Shown here piece by piece: positions 1 to 7,514 of a stretch of 10,348 nucleotides of DNA. Each line of letters begins with the position of its first letter. The stretch's first letter is position 1. The notes under the pieces were generated by a model that worked only from the letters and a program-made list of their open reading frames with translations, was not told the DNA's origin and made no database searches. Origin of the DNA: Bacteroidales bacterium. Its GTDB lineage: Bacteria > Bacteroidota > Bacteroidia > Bacteroidales > UBA7960. The DNA is taken from the NCBI GenBank assembly GCA_003557765.1, contig PWNO01000082.1:1-10348 (forward strand). Reading direction: 5' to 3'. Made by a program: the position numbers and the translations under genes.

Positions 1-1375
1 CCGTGCTGGTGATTTTTCCCTCAAGGAGCGTTGTTTCCAGTGCGTCGCCGGCACGCACATCCTGGTTTGACCTGATGGCCTGGCCATCTTTCCTGGTGAT
101 GCTGTAACCCCGTTTGAGCACATTTTCCGGGTGTAGGTGATTCACGCTGGTTTTTAGCGTTTCAAGACGGATGTTTTCATTATTTAAGTGAAGCTGACTG
201 CGCTTTTTCAGCATCTGACTGTCGGCTTCGACGCTCTTCTGGTTGTTTTGCAGCAGTTCATTGCTGCTTCGTTCCATGTTTTGAGCAATGTCGCGGAGGA
301 CATAATTTTTGATGTGATTGGTCTGATAGCTTGTTTGCCGGATGAGGTTGCGGGTAATTTCTTTGATGAAGTTGCGGTTTGTGACGAGCATGCCATTTGC
401 CTGGCTGCGGTAAAGTCTTACCTGGTTTATAAAATCCTGGCTTGCATGTCTTAATGATTGCACGGACAGCGTAATGATCTTTTTCTGGTTTTCTTCCACG
501 GCATAGGCAAAGTTATGGAAATGCTGGATCAGCGTTTCGGCCAGCTTGGTAGGGGTGATTGCATTGGTATGCGCCACCATTTCGGTAACCGTTTCGTTGG
601 TCGCGTGCCCAATGCCTGTAAACACCGGGAGGGGAAAGTGCGCGACCATGCTGGCCAGTTCGTAGCGATTGTAACAGGTCATCCCGATCTCTCCGCCACC
701 GCCCCGGATGATAGCTACAGCATCAAAATGGTGCTGCACCTTGCGGATCTTTTGCAGATGAGCCATGATTGCCTCAGCTGCTTTATCTCCCTGTAGCAGG
801 GAAGGGAAAAGGAGGTGGAAGAAGCTGTACTTCCATGGGTTTTCATCAATCACCCGCAGGAAATCGGCATAGCCTTTGCTTGTTTCCACTGAGATCACTG
901 CAATACGCTTAGGCAGCAGAGGCAGTTCCAGTGCTTTGTTTCTGTTAAAAAGCTGTTCTTTTTTCAATCGATCGATTGAAGCCTGCTTTTCCTTTTCCAG
1001 GTCACCTAGCGTAAAAGCCGGGTCGATGTTGAGTATGCGCAGTGATAAGCCATACAGCGAGTCGAAATGAATGCGTGCCAGTAAAAGGATTTTGATCCCA
1101 TCCTTCAGTGGCTCCTTCAATACTTCCAGAAAACGCGTGTTGATGCTTTCATAGTCAGCCTTCCACAAGATCGCACGCATCTGGGCCGTAATCCTGCCAT
1201 CTTGTTTTTCCACGAGGTCGGGATAGCAATGCCCGGAATGATGGTAATGGTTGAGTTTGTTAAGTTCGGCCTTAACCCAAAAGGCGCTGCCGTAACGATT
1301 GGATAGCACTCTTTTGATGCTTTTCGTTACTTCTTCCAATGAAAATACGCGCTTTTCGCCGATTTGCTCAGACAT
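1..1375 (-). CDS. xseA: Exodeoxyribonuclease VII large subunit (3' end outside window)
   Basis: Large, catalytic subunit of exonuclease VII, which with XseB degrades single-stranded DNA to short oligonucleotides in the cytoplasm during repair. The reverse strand reads without a stop from an ATG at 1373-1375 to the window edge (458 codons). Residues about 8-105 form the N-terminal OB-fold (FSLEEVTKSIKRVL...FWVKAELNKL...GHCYPDLVEK). The catalytic domain follows, with IAVISVETSKGYADF, then RGGGGEIG near residue 224, then GIGHATNETVTEMVAHTNAITPTKLAE. A charged helical stretch follows (coiled-coil stalk in this family), then the typical C-terminal block VLKRGYSITRKDGQAIRS...AGDALETTL. The family usually ends a few residues after this, so only the tail is missing. 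CYN after RGGGGEIG differs from the proteobacterial form (RGGGSxEDL) and is, from memory, the Bacteroidota version. No Shine-Dalgarno precedes the ATG. The flavin reductase gene ends 66 bp upstream on the same strand, so co-transcription is possible. Confidence 0.95.
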   Translation of the reverse strand, partial: MSEQIGEKRVFSLEEVTKSIKRVLSNRYGSAFWVKAELNKLNHYHHSGHCYPDLVEKQDGRITAQMRAILWKADYESINTRFLEVLKEPLKDGIKILLLARIHFDSLYGLSLRILNIDPAFTLGDLEKEKQASIDRLKKEQLFNRNKALELPLLPKRIAVISVETSKGYADFLRVIDENPWKYSFFHLLFPSLLQGDKAAEAIMAHLQKIRKVQHHFDAVAIIRGGGGEIGMTCYNRYELASMVAHFPLPVFTGIGHATNETVTEMVAHTNAITPTKLAETLIQHFHNFAYAVEENQKKIITLSVQSLRHASQDFINQVRLYRSQANGMLVTNRNFIKEITRNLIRQTSYQTNHIKNYVLRDIAQNMERSSNELLQNNQKSVEADSQMLKKRSQLHLNNENIRLETLKTSVNHLHPENVLKRGYSITRKDGQAIRSNQDVRAGDALETTLLEGKITST

Positions 1376-1441
1376 GCGGGTTGGGCTTTTGTTGGGGTCA
1401 ACATCGCGATGACGACCTGGCTGAGCTGCCTTTTCAGTATC

Positions 1442-2020
1442 TTACGGCTTCAACTCGTTGCCGATCTGGTAAGGATCGCCGATTTTAGGACCCGGACTGC
1501 GGTATTCGCGTACCCCGCCGAAATAGATCAGCGGATTGGCCGCATCGATGTCAAGCGAGCCGATATCTTCCGGATTTTTAAGCTTGTCTGTATCCACGTG
1601 GGTCTCCATGATCTCCCCCACGAAATGGTTGGTCCTGCCAATGATTCTCCAATCGGTAAGACGGCATTCCAGGTTCAGTGGACATTCTTTGATAATGGGT
1701 GACTTGACGATTCTGGAAGGCAGTTTGGTCAGGCCGGTTTCCTCGAACTTGTCTATGTCTCGTCCTGAACGAATACCACAAAAATCTGCTTCTTTCATGA
1801 TGTCAACGGAGGCAATGTTGACCGTGAAGTCCTCATTCTCCTTGATCGCCTCACCGGAAAAACCGCGTGTGCCCACAGATACTCCCAGTGTTGGGGGCTG
1901 GCTGGTGAGCAGGCTCACCCAGGCTATGGTCACAATGTTCGCTTTTTCCATGTTGCCCGTCACCACCAGGGAAACCGGGCAGGGAAACATAATCTTTTTT
2001 GGTCCGAATGTGGTCTTCAT
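1442..2020 (-). CDS. Flavin reductase-like, FMN-binding split-barrel protein
   Basis: A 192-residue protein resembling the flavin reductase/flavoredoxin family, which binds FMN in a split beta-barrel and uses it for NAD(P)H-dependent flavin or substrate reduction. Visible family signs are the N-terminal strands PCPVSLVVTGNMEKANIVTI, the block SQPPTLGVSVGTRGFSGEAI (phosphate and isoalloxazine contacts in relatives), ENEDFTVNIASVDIM, a Cys-containing segment DFCGIRSGRDIDKFEETGL, and HFVGEIMETHVD near residue 135. The length is normal for the family. There is no signal peptide, so it should be cytoplasmic. The ATG at 2018-2020 has no Shine-Dalgarno; an octamer repeat begins 15 bp upstream. No partner oxygenase lies nearby, so the physiological substrate is unknown. 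The neighbouring xseA on the same strand gives no functional clue. Confidence 0.88.
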   Translation of the reverse strand: MKTTFGPKKIMFPCPVSLVVTGNMEKANIVTIAWVSLLTSQPPTLGVSVGTRGFSGEAIKENEDFTVNIASVDIMKEADFCGIRSGRDIDKFEETGLTKLPSRIVKSPIIKECPLNLECRLTDWRIIGRTNHFVGEIMETHVDTDKLKNPEDIGSLDIDAANPLIYFGGVREYRSPGPKIGDPYQIGNELKP

Positions 2021-2035
2021 CTGTTTGTAATTAAT

Positions 2036-2062
2036 GTCAAAAAGTCAAAAAGTCAAAACGTC
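2036..2062. repeat. Octamer array, GTC phased every 8 bp (copy 1)
   Basis: GTC starts at 2036, 2044, 2052 and 2060, so it recurs exactly every 8 bp, with units GTCAAAAA, GTCAAAAA, GTCAAAAC and a partial GTC. It lies 15 bp upstream of the flavin reductase start, inside the 274-bp gap that follows the C69 peptidase gene. It belongs to the same repeat type as the longer array at 3931-3994. The rest of this gap (2063-2192) holds a GC-rich stretch with GGCTTCGCC at about 2109-2117 and no recognisable gene. Confidence 0.7.
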
Positions 2063-2192
2063 TCAATAATCATCCTCCTGTGTGTCAAAAATCCTATCAT
2101 GGGCGTTTGGCTTCGCCGGGCTCGCAAGTGCTCGGTTCATGTGTTTATGTTTGTTAAAACCATTGATTTTTAGATGTTTGTACTTTTAGCGG

Positions 2193-2259
2193 GACCGCTC
2201 TTGGCTTTTAGCTTTTGGCTTTCTTGCCAATAGCCAACAGCCAATAGCAAATAGCCTAC
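2193..2259. repeat. Heptamer array in inverted halves (copy 1), possible hairpin or terminator
   Basis: Four forward heptamers (gaccgct, cttggct, tttagct, tttggct) end at 2199, 2206, 2213 and 2220. After a 4-bp gap come five reverse-oriented heptamers starting at 2225, 2232, 2239, 2246 and 2253 (tgccaat, agccaac, agccaat, agcaaat, agcctac). Phase is kept exactly in both halves. The halves are complementary and can fold into a long imperfect stem; CTATTGGC against GCCAAAAG closes a 6-base loop on the minus strand. It begins 35 bp past the stop codon of the C69 peptidase, so a 3'-end or termination role is possible, but no clean T-run follows. Confidence 0.75.
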
Positions 2260-2294
2260 TTACTCTAAACGCCCAGTACTCATCTTACCACCAT

Positions 2295-3845
2295 CTAATG
2301 TGCCCAATTAATGGTCTTCATGTGGTTAAGCATTTCTTTGGCCATTTCCAGCGCTTTGATCGCCCTGGCGTGTGAATAATTTGTCAGAAAAGCCCTGGCC
2401 AGCTCCGGGTTTTGTTCGTAAAGGCTTAATGCGGTTTCTTCAATGGTTTCCTGCATTGCAAACTGTTCTTCTTCGATGGGGTTCCATTGTTCGCGTGCCC
2501 AGCTGATGTATTCCGGATAGTTCAGGTCCAGCATTTTTTCCAGGCCGGTAAATACGTCGAAAGCATTTTTTGGGTCGTGATCGTAGGTGCCCTCAGGTGG
2601 GTTAAACTGAAATTGAATGTTTAGTGCTTGTTCGATTGGCCAGTCTTTATAGTAAGGTGCCGGTGTGCTGGTGACGCCTGCATACCATGGGACGAGAACG
2701 GATCCGCAGGGAGCTGCGGTGGTTCGCCAGGCCACAGCGCCTATTTCTGTGGGCATCCAGCTTCTAAGCTGATATACCACAAGTTGTTGGGCCGTGCTGC
2801 TACAGATGGCGCCTATGCCTGGCTGATGATGCGGCGAAGCATCTTCGGGCATGCCCAGGGCATGGGCAAGCGACATGTCGGGCTCCTGTCCTTCCATATG
2901 GCCATGGCTTCGGATGATATTGGCCACATCGGTTACGTTGAATTTCCTTTCGGGATACAAAGCAAATGGCAGTTGCTCATCTGCGGGAAGCGCTATCAGT
3001 TCCTCTTTCACCAGCGAATGGCTGAACCATTGGCGCGGGTCCACGCCCTCTTCATCCATAAAGCTGCCCTCCGGTGCCGGTCTGTTAAATGCTTCCCGGA
3101 AGCTGAAAGGTTTACCGGATGCAGGATCATACCATCCCCTTTCTATGGCATACTCCACAAGGCCATCAGAAGCGATGACATTTTCTTCATCATCAATGTC
3201 TGCTTCTGGTCCGATGATGTGAACGTTTGGAAGGAGTACGATTCCATCGTCCGGCACCCGTTGTGCGATGTAATGTTTGCCCTTCATGGCAGCAAGCAGC
3301 CAGGCTTCATTGGCATCTGCAATGACGTAAGTTCGTCCGGATGCAGCGTATCCGAAGTGGTCCAGCAGCTCTGTGGCTATTTCCACACCTTCGCGCGCCG
3401 TTCTGGCCCGTTGTGCGATGATGCGGCGCAACTTAAAGCCGATGCCGCCATCGGTGATTTCGCCCCGCTCGACTAGCTCATCATAACTGTCTTGCCGCGT
3501 GCGGCAGGCATCCGACCCAACAGCCACACCGTGTTCGTTGAAAAAGCCATCGCTGAATTCAACGCCGATGTTGCTGGCCCATAAAAAAGCATATGTTTCA
3601 TCGGCCTGGGGCCATTCCCCGCCACGACGCAACTGCACCATGCTGCCCGGCTCGTGCTGCATGCGGGGCACATATCTATAACTCATGTTGCGGATCCCAC
3701 CGTTCTGCTCCAGATGTCCAAAAAGAACGGACCCGTCTGCAGAGGCATCTTTGCCAACCACAACGGTAAAACAAGCCTGGACTGGCGAGTTTATCCCAGC
3801 GAGAAGCAGTAAAAAGACCAATAAAAAAGTTGAGATGGATTTCAT
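2295..3845 (-). CDS. Secreted C69-family dipeptidase (PepD-like Ntn hydrolase)
   Basis: A 516-residue exported peptidase of family C69, whose characterised members (lactobacillar PepD) cleave dipeptides with an N-terminal Cys nucleophile. Residues 1-24 are a clear signal peptide (MKSISTFLLVFLLLLAGINS, then PVQA), and Cys25 follows directly, so signal-peptidase cleavage would expose it as the catalytic residue. The next block, CFTVVVGKDASADGSVLFGH, matches the conserved C69 N-terminus, and TYVIADANEAWLLAAMKGKHYIAQRV is the second conserved block. VQAC is a poor lipobox, so I favour a soluble periplasmic or secreted enzyme over a lipoprotein. The open frame continues upstream to 4001, but that extension translates an octamer repeat and would bury the signal peptide, so the ATG at 3843-3845 is chosen. 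The lipoprotein amidohydrolase ends 145 bp upstream on the same strand. Exact substrate is unknown. Confidence 0.9.
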   Translation of the reverse strand: MKSISTFLLVFLLLLAGINSPVQACFTVVVGKDASADGSVLFGHLEQNGGIRNMSYRYVPRMQHEPGSMVQLRRGGEWPQADETYAFLWASNIGVEFSDGFFNEHGVAVGSDACRTRQDSYDELVERGEITDGGIGFKLRRIIAQRARTAREGVEIATELLDHFGYAASGRTYVIADANEAWLLAAMKGKHYIAQRVPDDGIVLLPNVHIIGPEADIDDEENVIASDGLVEYAIERGWYDPASGKPFSFREAFNRPAPEGSFMDEEGVDPRQWFSHSLVKEELIALPADEQLPFALYPERKFNVTDVANIIRSHGHMEGQEPDMSLAHALGMPEDASPHHQPGIGAICSSTAQQLVVYQLRSWMPTEIGAVAWRTTAAPCGSVLVPWYAGVTSTPAPYYKDWPIEQALNIQFQFNPPEGTYDHDPKNAFDVFTGLEKMLDLNYPEYISWAREQWNPIEEEQFAMQETIEETALSLYEQNPELARAFLTNYSHARAIKALEMAKEMLNHMKTINWAH

Positions 3846-3930
3846 AATTGTAAAGTTCAAGTTTTTGGTTTGGGTAAAAAGGGTTTGAGGTTTGAATTTT
3901 GCAGTTAAGCTTGAAGCCGCCGCATACCCG

Positions 3931-3994
3931 GACATTGTGACCATTAGACCTTTCGACTTTTCGACATTTTGTCTTTTTGTCCTTTCGTCCTTAA
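3931..3994. repeat. Octamer array, GAC then GTC phased every 8 bp (copy 2)
   Basis: Eight consecutive 8-bp units start at 3931, 3939, 3947, 3955 and 3963 with GAC, then at 3971, 3979 and 3987 with GTC. The units are gacattgt, gaccatta, gacctttc, gacttttc, gacatttt, gtcttttt, gtcctttc and gtccttaa. Spacing never slips, although the five bases between the triplets vary towards T and C. GAC and GTC are reverse complements, so the array flips orientation after five units. The last unit overlaps the TAA stop codon of the amidohydrolase gene (3991-3993, read on the minus strand). A period of 8 cannot keep a reading frame, so this is not coding. Confidence 0.8.
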
Positions 3995-5676
3995 TATTCA
4001 TAAACGATTTCGCCGCCCAACACCGTTTTCAATACTTTGATCTCGTGGATTTCTTCTTTTGGGATCTCGAAATAGTCGCGGTCGATGATGATAAAGTCTG
4101 CCAGCATGCCTTCTTTAATTTTTCCCTTTTGATCTTCGGAGAACTCTACATATGCGGGTCCGATGGTATAGGCTTCCAGGGCTTCCTGGCGGGTCATCCG
4201 TTGTTCGGGAATCCATCCGCCTTCCGGGTTATTCTCTCTATCCTGGCGGGTAACTGCGGCATGCAGGCCGTAAAAGGGATTGTAGGGAGATACGCCATAG
4301 TCGGAGCCAGCCGCTATGATCCCATCATGGTCGAGGATGCTGCGCCAGGCATAAGCACCGTCCAGTGCCCTTTCATACCCAATCCGGTCTTCCACGAAAA
4401 GCATGTCTTCGGTGGCGTGCACCGGTTGCATGGAGGCAATGATGCGGCCTTCGGCAAAACGCTGCACATCGTCGGGGTGCAGGATCTGAGCATGTTCAAC
4501 GACCAGTCTGGCCTGATCCGGCTTTTTTCCGGTGATTTCCATCGCTTGTTCAAATGCATTAAGGGTGATGTGGTTACCCCGATCGCCAATGGAGTGGGTG
4601 CGGGTGCTGAACCCCAGTTCCAGCAATTCTGCAACGAGACTGGCATAAGCCTCTTCATCCTGTCCTAGTGCACGCAATGCCCCTGTTTCTCCAGGCATGT
4701 CAGCATAAGGTTCCATCAGGGCGGCACCACGTCCACCCAGGGAACCATCCACGAATTTTTTTACCCAGCGTATGGTGTACCTGTCGCCGTGCAGGCCAAT
4801 AAAGGGTTCCCCCATGATGCGTGCCGTTTCCGCGTCCACCGCATCCATCAGCCTGACACGCAAAAGTCCTTTTTCATAGGCTTCGCTGCGCCGGGCCACC
4901 TCAAAAAGGTCTGAACGGGTCATGCAATGCACGGTGGTTATGCCCGCTTCCAGCAATGCATCGCTACCCAGCCTGAGGGCTTCCAGCTCCTCTTCGTCGC
5001 TAAGCTCCGGGTCAGGAGGGATATGTTGCGTTACAAGCGCTCCTGCTGCAGAAACCAACACACCAGAAGGTTCGCCGCGTGGGTCCTTCACAATGCTGCC
5101 AGCATCCGGGTCAGGGGTGTCTGCCGTGACTCCGGCCTTCTCAAGCGCCATGGAGTTCACGAAATGTGCATGTCCGCAATACCGTCGCAGCACCACAGGG
5201 TTCTCCGGACTTACCGCGTCCAGCATGCTCCGGTGCGGTGTTTTGTCCCAAATGGCGTCGTTATAACCCCGGGCGACGATCCAATCGCCTTCCTCTGCCT
5301 CCTGCACGGCTTCCTCCAGTTTGGCCGTAAGCTCATCCAGTGGAAGCCAGTAGATGTCCAAGGGAGCCAGCAGCATGTTTCTGCCCAGACCCTCAAAGTG
5401 CATGTGACTTTCCGTGAGTCCGGGTATGACCCATTGCCCTTTGAGGTCAATGACGCTTGCGTGATCCCCCGCAATCTCCATGGCATCAGCTTCATTTCCT
5501 GCGTAAACAATTCTGTCTCCGCGGACTACGATACTTTCAGCAATTGGGTTATCCTGATCCAGCGTATAGATCCTGGCATTCGTGAATATGGTGTCGGCAG
5601 TCTCCCGCTGGCACGACAGCAACATGGCCGTAAACAGCGCAAGTGCGACAATTGGTCTCAGCGTGTGTTGTAGCAT
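3991..5676 (-). CDS. Lipoprotein metal-dependent amidohydrolase (YtcJ-like, amidohydrolase family 3)
   Basis: A 561-residue TIM-barrel hydrolase of the amidohydrolase superfamily, YtcJ/family 3 group; relatives hydrolyse amide or related C-N bonds with bound metal. Starting at the ATG at 5674-5676, the N-terminus is a lipoprotein signal (MLQHTLRPIVALALFTAMLLSC) with Cys22 as the probable lipidation site, so the enzyme should be membrane-anchored outside the cytoplasm. The small beta domain follows (DTIFTNARIYTLD). The metal motif HxH is SHMHF at residues 91-93. Later come KKFVDGSLGGRG (Lys306/307), HSIGDRGN (His361), VEHAQ (His395) and AGSDYGVSPYNP (Asp459), the usual order of ligands and catalytic residues. 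The C-terminal block KGKIKEGMLADFIIID is typical. An in-frame ATG at 5703 would lengthen the n-region by nine residues, and a TTG at 5721 is less likely. The C69 dipeptidase lies downstream on the same strand. Substrate cannot be told from sequence. Confidence 0.92.
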   Translation of the reverse strand: MLQHTLRPIVALALFTAMLLSCQRETADTIFTNARIYTLDQDNPIAESIVVRGDRIVYAGNEADAMEIAGDHASVIDLKGQWVIPGLTESHMHFEGLGRNMLLAPLDIYWLPLDELTAKLEEAVQEAEEGDWIVARGYNDAIWDKTPHRSMLDAVSPENPVVLRRYCGHAHFVNSMALEKAGVTADTPDPDAGSIVKDPRGEPSGVLVSAAGALVTQHIPPDPELSDEEELEALRLGSDALLEAGITTVHCMTRSDLFEVARRSEAYEKGLLRVRLMDAVDAETARIMGEPFIGLHGDRYTIRWVKKFVDGSLGGRGAALMEPYADMPGETGALRALGQDEEAYASLVAELLELGFSTRTHSIGDRGNHITLNAFEQAMEITGKKPDQARLVVEHAQILHPDDVQRFAEGRIIASMQPVHATEDMLFVEDRIGYERALDGAYAWRSILDHDGIIAAGSDYGVSPYNPFYGLHAAVTRQDRENNPEGGWIPEQRMTRQEALEAYTIGPAYVEFSEDQKGKIKEGMLADFIIIDRDYFEIPKEEIHEIKVLKTVLGGEIVYEY

Positions 5677-5754
5677 AATTTGTGTATGATTAGATGAGGT
5701 CATGATGATTTCTGACTGCAATAATAATTAAAAATGATGACAATGCATTGAACC

Positions 5755-5864
5755 TGCCTTATACATAATTGTATTTCCCTGAAAGGGAAGTGTTGCGCAT
5801 TATGGAAGACTGCCAAATACATATTGTATTCCTTAAATGAAAAATGCTGCGCTTTTATAAATGG
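5755..5864. repeat. Diverged tandem duplication carrying small palindromes
   Basis: Two copies of a segment of about 50 bp lie head to tail (5755-5805 and 5811-5864). Both begin TGCC, continue with ATACATA-TTGTATT, then a TTCC-rich stretch, then TG(T/C)TGCGC, and end near ATGG. Each carries an ATACA/TGTAT inverted repeat (5761-5774 with a 4-bp centre; 5817-5829 with a 3-bp centre). Copy 1 also has TTCCC/GGGAA around a 5-base loop at 5775-5789, which copy 2 has lost. The block sits between divergently transcribed genes, so paired protein-binding sites are possible. The function is not shown by sequence. Confidence 0.5.
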
Positions 5865-5897
5865 TACAGGTGAAATGGCCCGATTGTCTGAAAGGAG

Positions 5898-5978
5898 ATG
5901 AACAGCATCCTTGCTGTGGTGCCTTTGGTGGGATGGATTGTCAAACGTAAAATGGAGCGACAGGTATACGCCTGCTAA
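5898..5978 (+). CDS. Candidate 26-codon small ORF, hydrophobic leader peptide
   Basis: An ATG at 5898 opens a 26-codon frame encoding a short hydrophobic stretch (ILAVVPLVGWIV) followed by a basic segment (KRKMER) and ending VYAC. Its TAA shares one base with a downstream ATG at 5978 (TAATG), which is in frame with the MltF gene. AGGAG directly abuts the ATG, too close for normal Shine-Dalgarno use. It could be a coupled leader or membrane microprotein, but a frame this short in T-rich DNA easily arises by chance. No family is recognised. Confidence 0.2.
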   Translation: MNSILAVVPLVGWIVKRKMERQVYAC

Positions 5979-6012
5979 TGGGCATCCCTGTTATACGTGC
6001 TATCAATTGCCC

Positions 6013-6043
6013 TTTGTTGTTTGTCATACTTTTCTTAGCTTTA
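6013..6043 (+). promoter_or_regulatory. Possible Bacteroidota promoter for the MltF gene
   Basis: TTTG at 6013-6016 is followed after 19 bp by TAGCTTTA at 6036-6043, one base away from the Bacteroidota -7 consensus TAnnTTTG at a suitable distance from the -33 TTTG. Transcription would begin near 6050, giving a leader of about 24 bases to the ATG at 6074. If real, it argues against translation from the ATG at 5978. This is pattern matching only, in a T-rich region. Confidence 0.35.
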
Positions 6044-6073
6044 CGCACATCATTGGTTATCAAAAAATCCCGA

Positions 6074-7471
6074 ATGGCCATTCTGCTGACAATTTTTTCT
6101 ATTTTACTTTTTTTCTGCATGGGGTGTGACAGACAATCAGCTGTCACTGACTTTCCAGAAATAGCGGAACGCGGTGAGCTCATTGCCATAACCAGTTACA
6201 GCCCATTCAGCTATTTTGTATACCGCGGGGAGGTCATGGGATATGAATACGAACTGCTTCGTCTTTTTGAAGCGCATATTGGTTTGCCGGTAACAATTAA
6301 GCTTGCCAGAGACTTTGGTGATATGGTGGATATGTTGGATCGCGGGGAAGGAGATCTTATTGCTTATGGATTAACGGTGACTTCTGCTCGTCGCCAAAGT
6401 GTTGCATTTACTGAGCCATTCAATGTGACCCGCCAGGTCTTGGTGCAACGCAAGCCCGAAAACTGGCGTCAGATGATGCTTCATCAGGTCGAACAGCAAT
6501 TGATCCGCAATCCCGTGGAGCTTGATGGAGAAACCATTGTCGTACGCCGGGGTTCTGCTTATGTGGAAAGGCTCCGAAACCTGTCCAGCGAGATTGGCGC
6601 AGAAATTCATGTCGAGGAGGCTCCGAAAGGCGTTATCACGCAGGAACTGATTCACCAGGTGGCCTCGAAGGAAATTGATTTTACAGTAGCAGATGAAAAT
6701 ATCGCATTGATCAAAGCAGCGTTCTACCAGGATCTTGACGCCTCCACAGCTGTCAGCCTGCCACAGCAAACCGCCTGGGCTGTCCGGCATTCTTCAGTGG
6801 CTCTGCTGGATAGCCTGAACGCTTGGCTTAGCGGCATACAAAAGCATGCCGAATATTATATAATCTACAATAAGTATTTTGAAAAACGCCGTGCCTTTCG
6901 TACAAGGTATGCAAGTCAATATTTTCCGTTCGGAGGCGGGCACATCTCTCCCTATGATACCCTCCTTCGGGAAAAAGCCAGCCTGATTGACTGGGACTGG
7001 CGCTTGCTTGCCGCCCTGATGTATCGTGAAAGCCGTTTCGATCCAGCAGCAGAGTCCTGGGCGGGAGCTGCAGGCCTTATGCAGTTGATGCCGGCAACTG
7101 CCATGGAATTTGGCGCCACAGACCCCTGGGACCCGCTGCAGAATATTGCGGCTGGCGTTCGCTATATTCACTGGCTTCAGGATTACTGGCAGAAATTTAT
7201 TCCCGATGCGCATGAAAGAAAGCAATTTGTGCTTGCGTCATACAACGTTGGCCAGGGTCACGTGCAGGATGCACGCAGGCTCGCACGTGCACACGGCGAC
7301 GATGCTGACCGTTGGCACGGCCATGTGGCGCAATATATGCTGAAGAAATCCAACCCGGAATACTACAACCGCGAAGAAGTCAGGTTCGGATATGCATCCG
7401 GCATAGAACCGGTTAAATACGTGGAAAGCATCAATAAGCTATACGCACATTATCAGCTGTTCTTTGATTAA
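6074..7471 (+). CDS. mltF: Lipoprotein lytic murein transglycosylase F (SBP + SLT domains)
   Basis: MltF-type enzyme that cleaves the MurNAc-GlcNAc bond of peptidoglycan, leaving 1,6-anhydro-MurNAc ends, at the inner face of the outer membrane. With the ATG at 6074 it has 465 residues, somewhat shorter than the E. coli enzyme. Residues 1-18 are hydrophobic and end FFCMGC, giving Cys18 as probable lipid anchor. Residues about 32-268 are a family 3 solute-binding domain (GELIAITSYSPFSYFVYRGE...GDLIAYGLTVTSARRQSVAF). The C-terminal SLT domain carries the catalytic Glu in ALMYRESRFDP (Glu319), then AGLMQLMPATA (334-343), AAGVRYIHWL and ASYNVGQGHV. The start is uncertain: KKSR lies just upstream in frame and would suit a signal-peptide n-region, so a TTG at 6053 or the ATG at 5978 remain possible. 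The C45-like hydrolase follows after 43 bp on the same strand, suggesting an operon. Confidence 0.92.
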   Translation: MAILLTIFSILLFFCMGCDRQSAVTDFPEIAERGELIAITSYSPFSYFVYRGEVMGYEYELLRLFEAHIGLPVTIKLARDFGDMVDMLDRGEGDLIAYGLTVTSARRQSVAFTEPFNVTRQVLVQRKPENWRQMMLHQVEQQLIRNPVELDGETIVVRRGSAYVERLRNLSSEIGAEIHVEEAPKGVITQELIHQVASKEIDFTVADENIALIKAAFYQDLDASTAVSLPQQTAWAVRHSSVALLDSLNAWLSGIQKHAEYYIIYNKYFEKRRAFRTRYASQYFPFGGGHISPYDTLLREKASLIDWDWRLLAALMYRESRFDPAAESWAGAAGLMQLMPATAMEFGATDPWDPLQNIAAGVRYIHWLQDYWQKFIPDAHERKQFVLASYNVGQGHVQDARRLARAHGDDADRWHGHVAQYMLKKSNPEYYNREEVRFGYASGIEPVKYVESINKLYAHYQLFFD

Positions 7472-7514
7472 AACCCTTGCCAGCCAAGTTTAACTCACTA
7501 AAAAACATCATCTC

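Noticed and set aside
1536..2030. Long open frame on the plus strand opposite the flavin reductase gene
   Set aside because: It lies antisense to a recognisable family protein and its translation shows no domain or signal; it is a mirror frame.
2101..2140. GC-rich stretch with GGCTTCGCC and repeated GCTCG as a REP-like element
   Set aside because: Only one copy is visible here and the stem is very short; it may be a dispersed repeat but the window cannot show it.
2193..2259. CRISPR array
   Set aside because: Units are only 7 bp, contiguous, degenerate and inverted half-way, with no spacers and no cas genes. The same holds for the other arrays.
2628..3476. 282-codon plus-strand frame opposite the C69 peptidase gene
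   Set aside because: The opposite strand encodes conserved C69 blocks; this frame shows no family signs and is rich in Cys, His and Trp in the manner of an antisense translation.
4927..5673. 248-codon plus-strand frame opposite the amidohydrolase gene
   Set aside because: The minus strand carries all the metal-site motifs in order; no motif is seen here.
5676..5721. TTG start at 5721 for the amidohydrolase
   Set aside because: Two in-frame ATG codons follow (5703, 5676), and the shorter forms give a better lipoprotein signal.
5942..5949. Minus-strand -7 box (CAAACGTA, reverse of TACGTTTG) for the amidohydrolase gene
   Set aside because: It is an exact match, but no -33 element lies at the right distance and it is more than 250 bp from the start codon.
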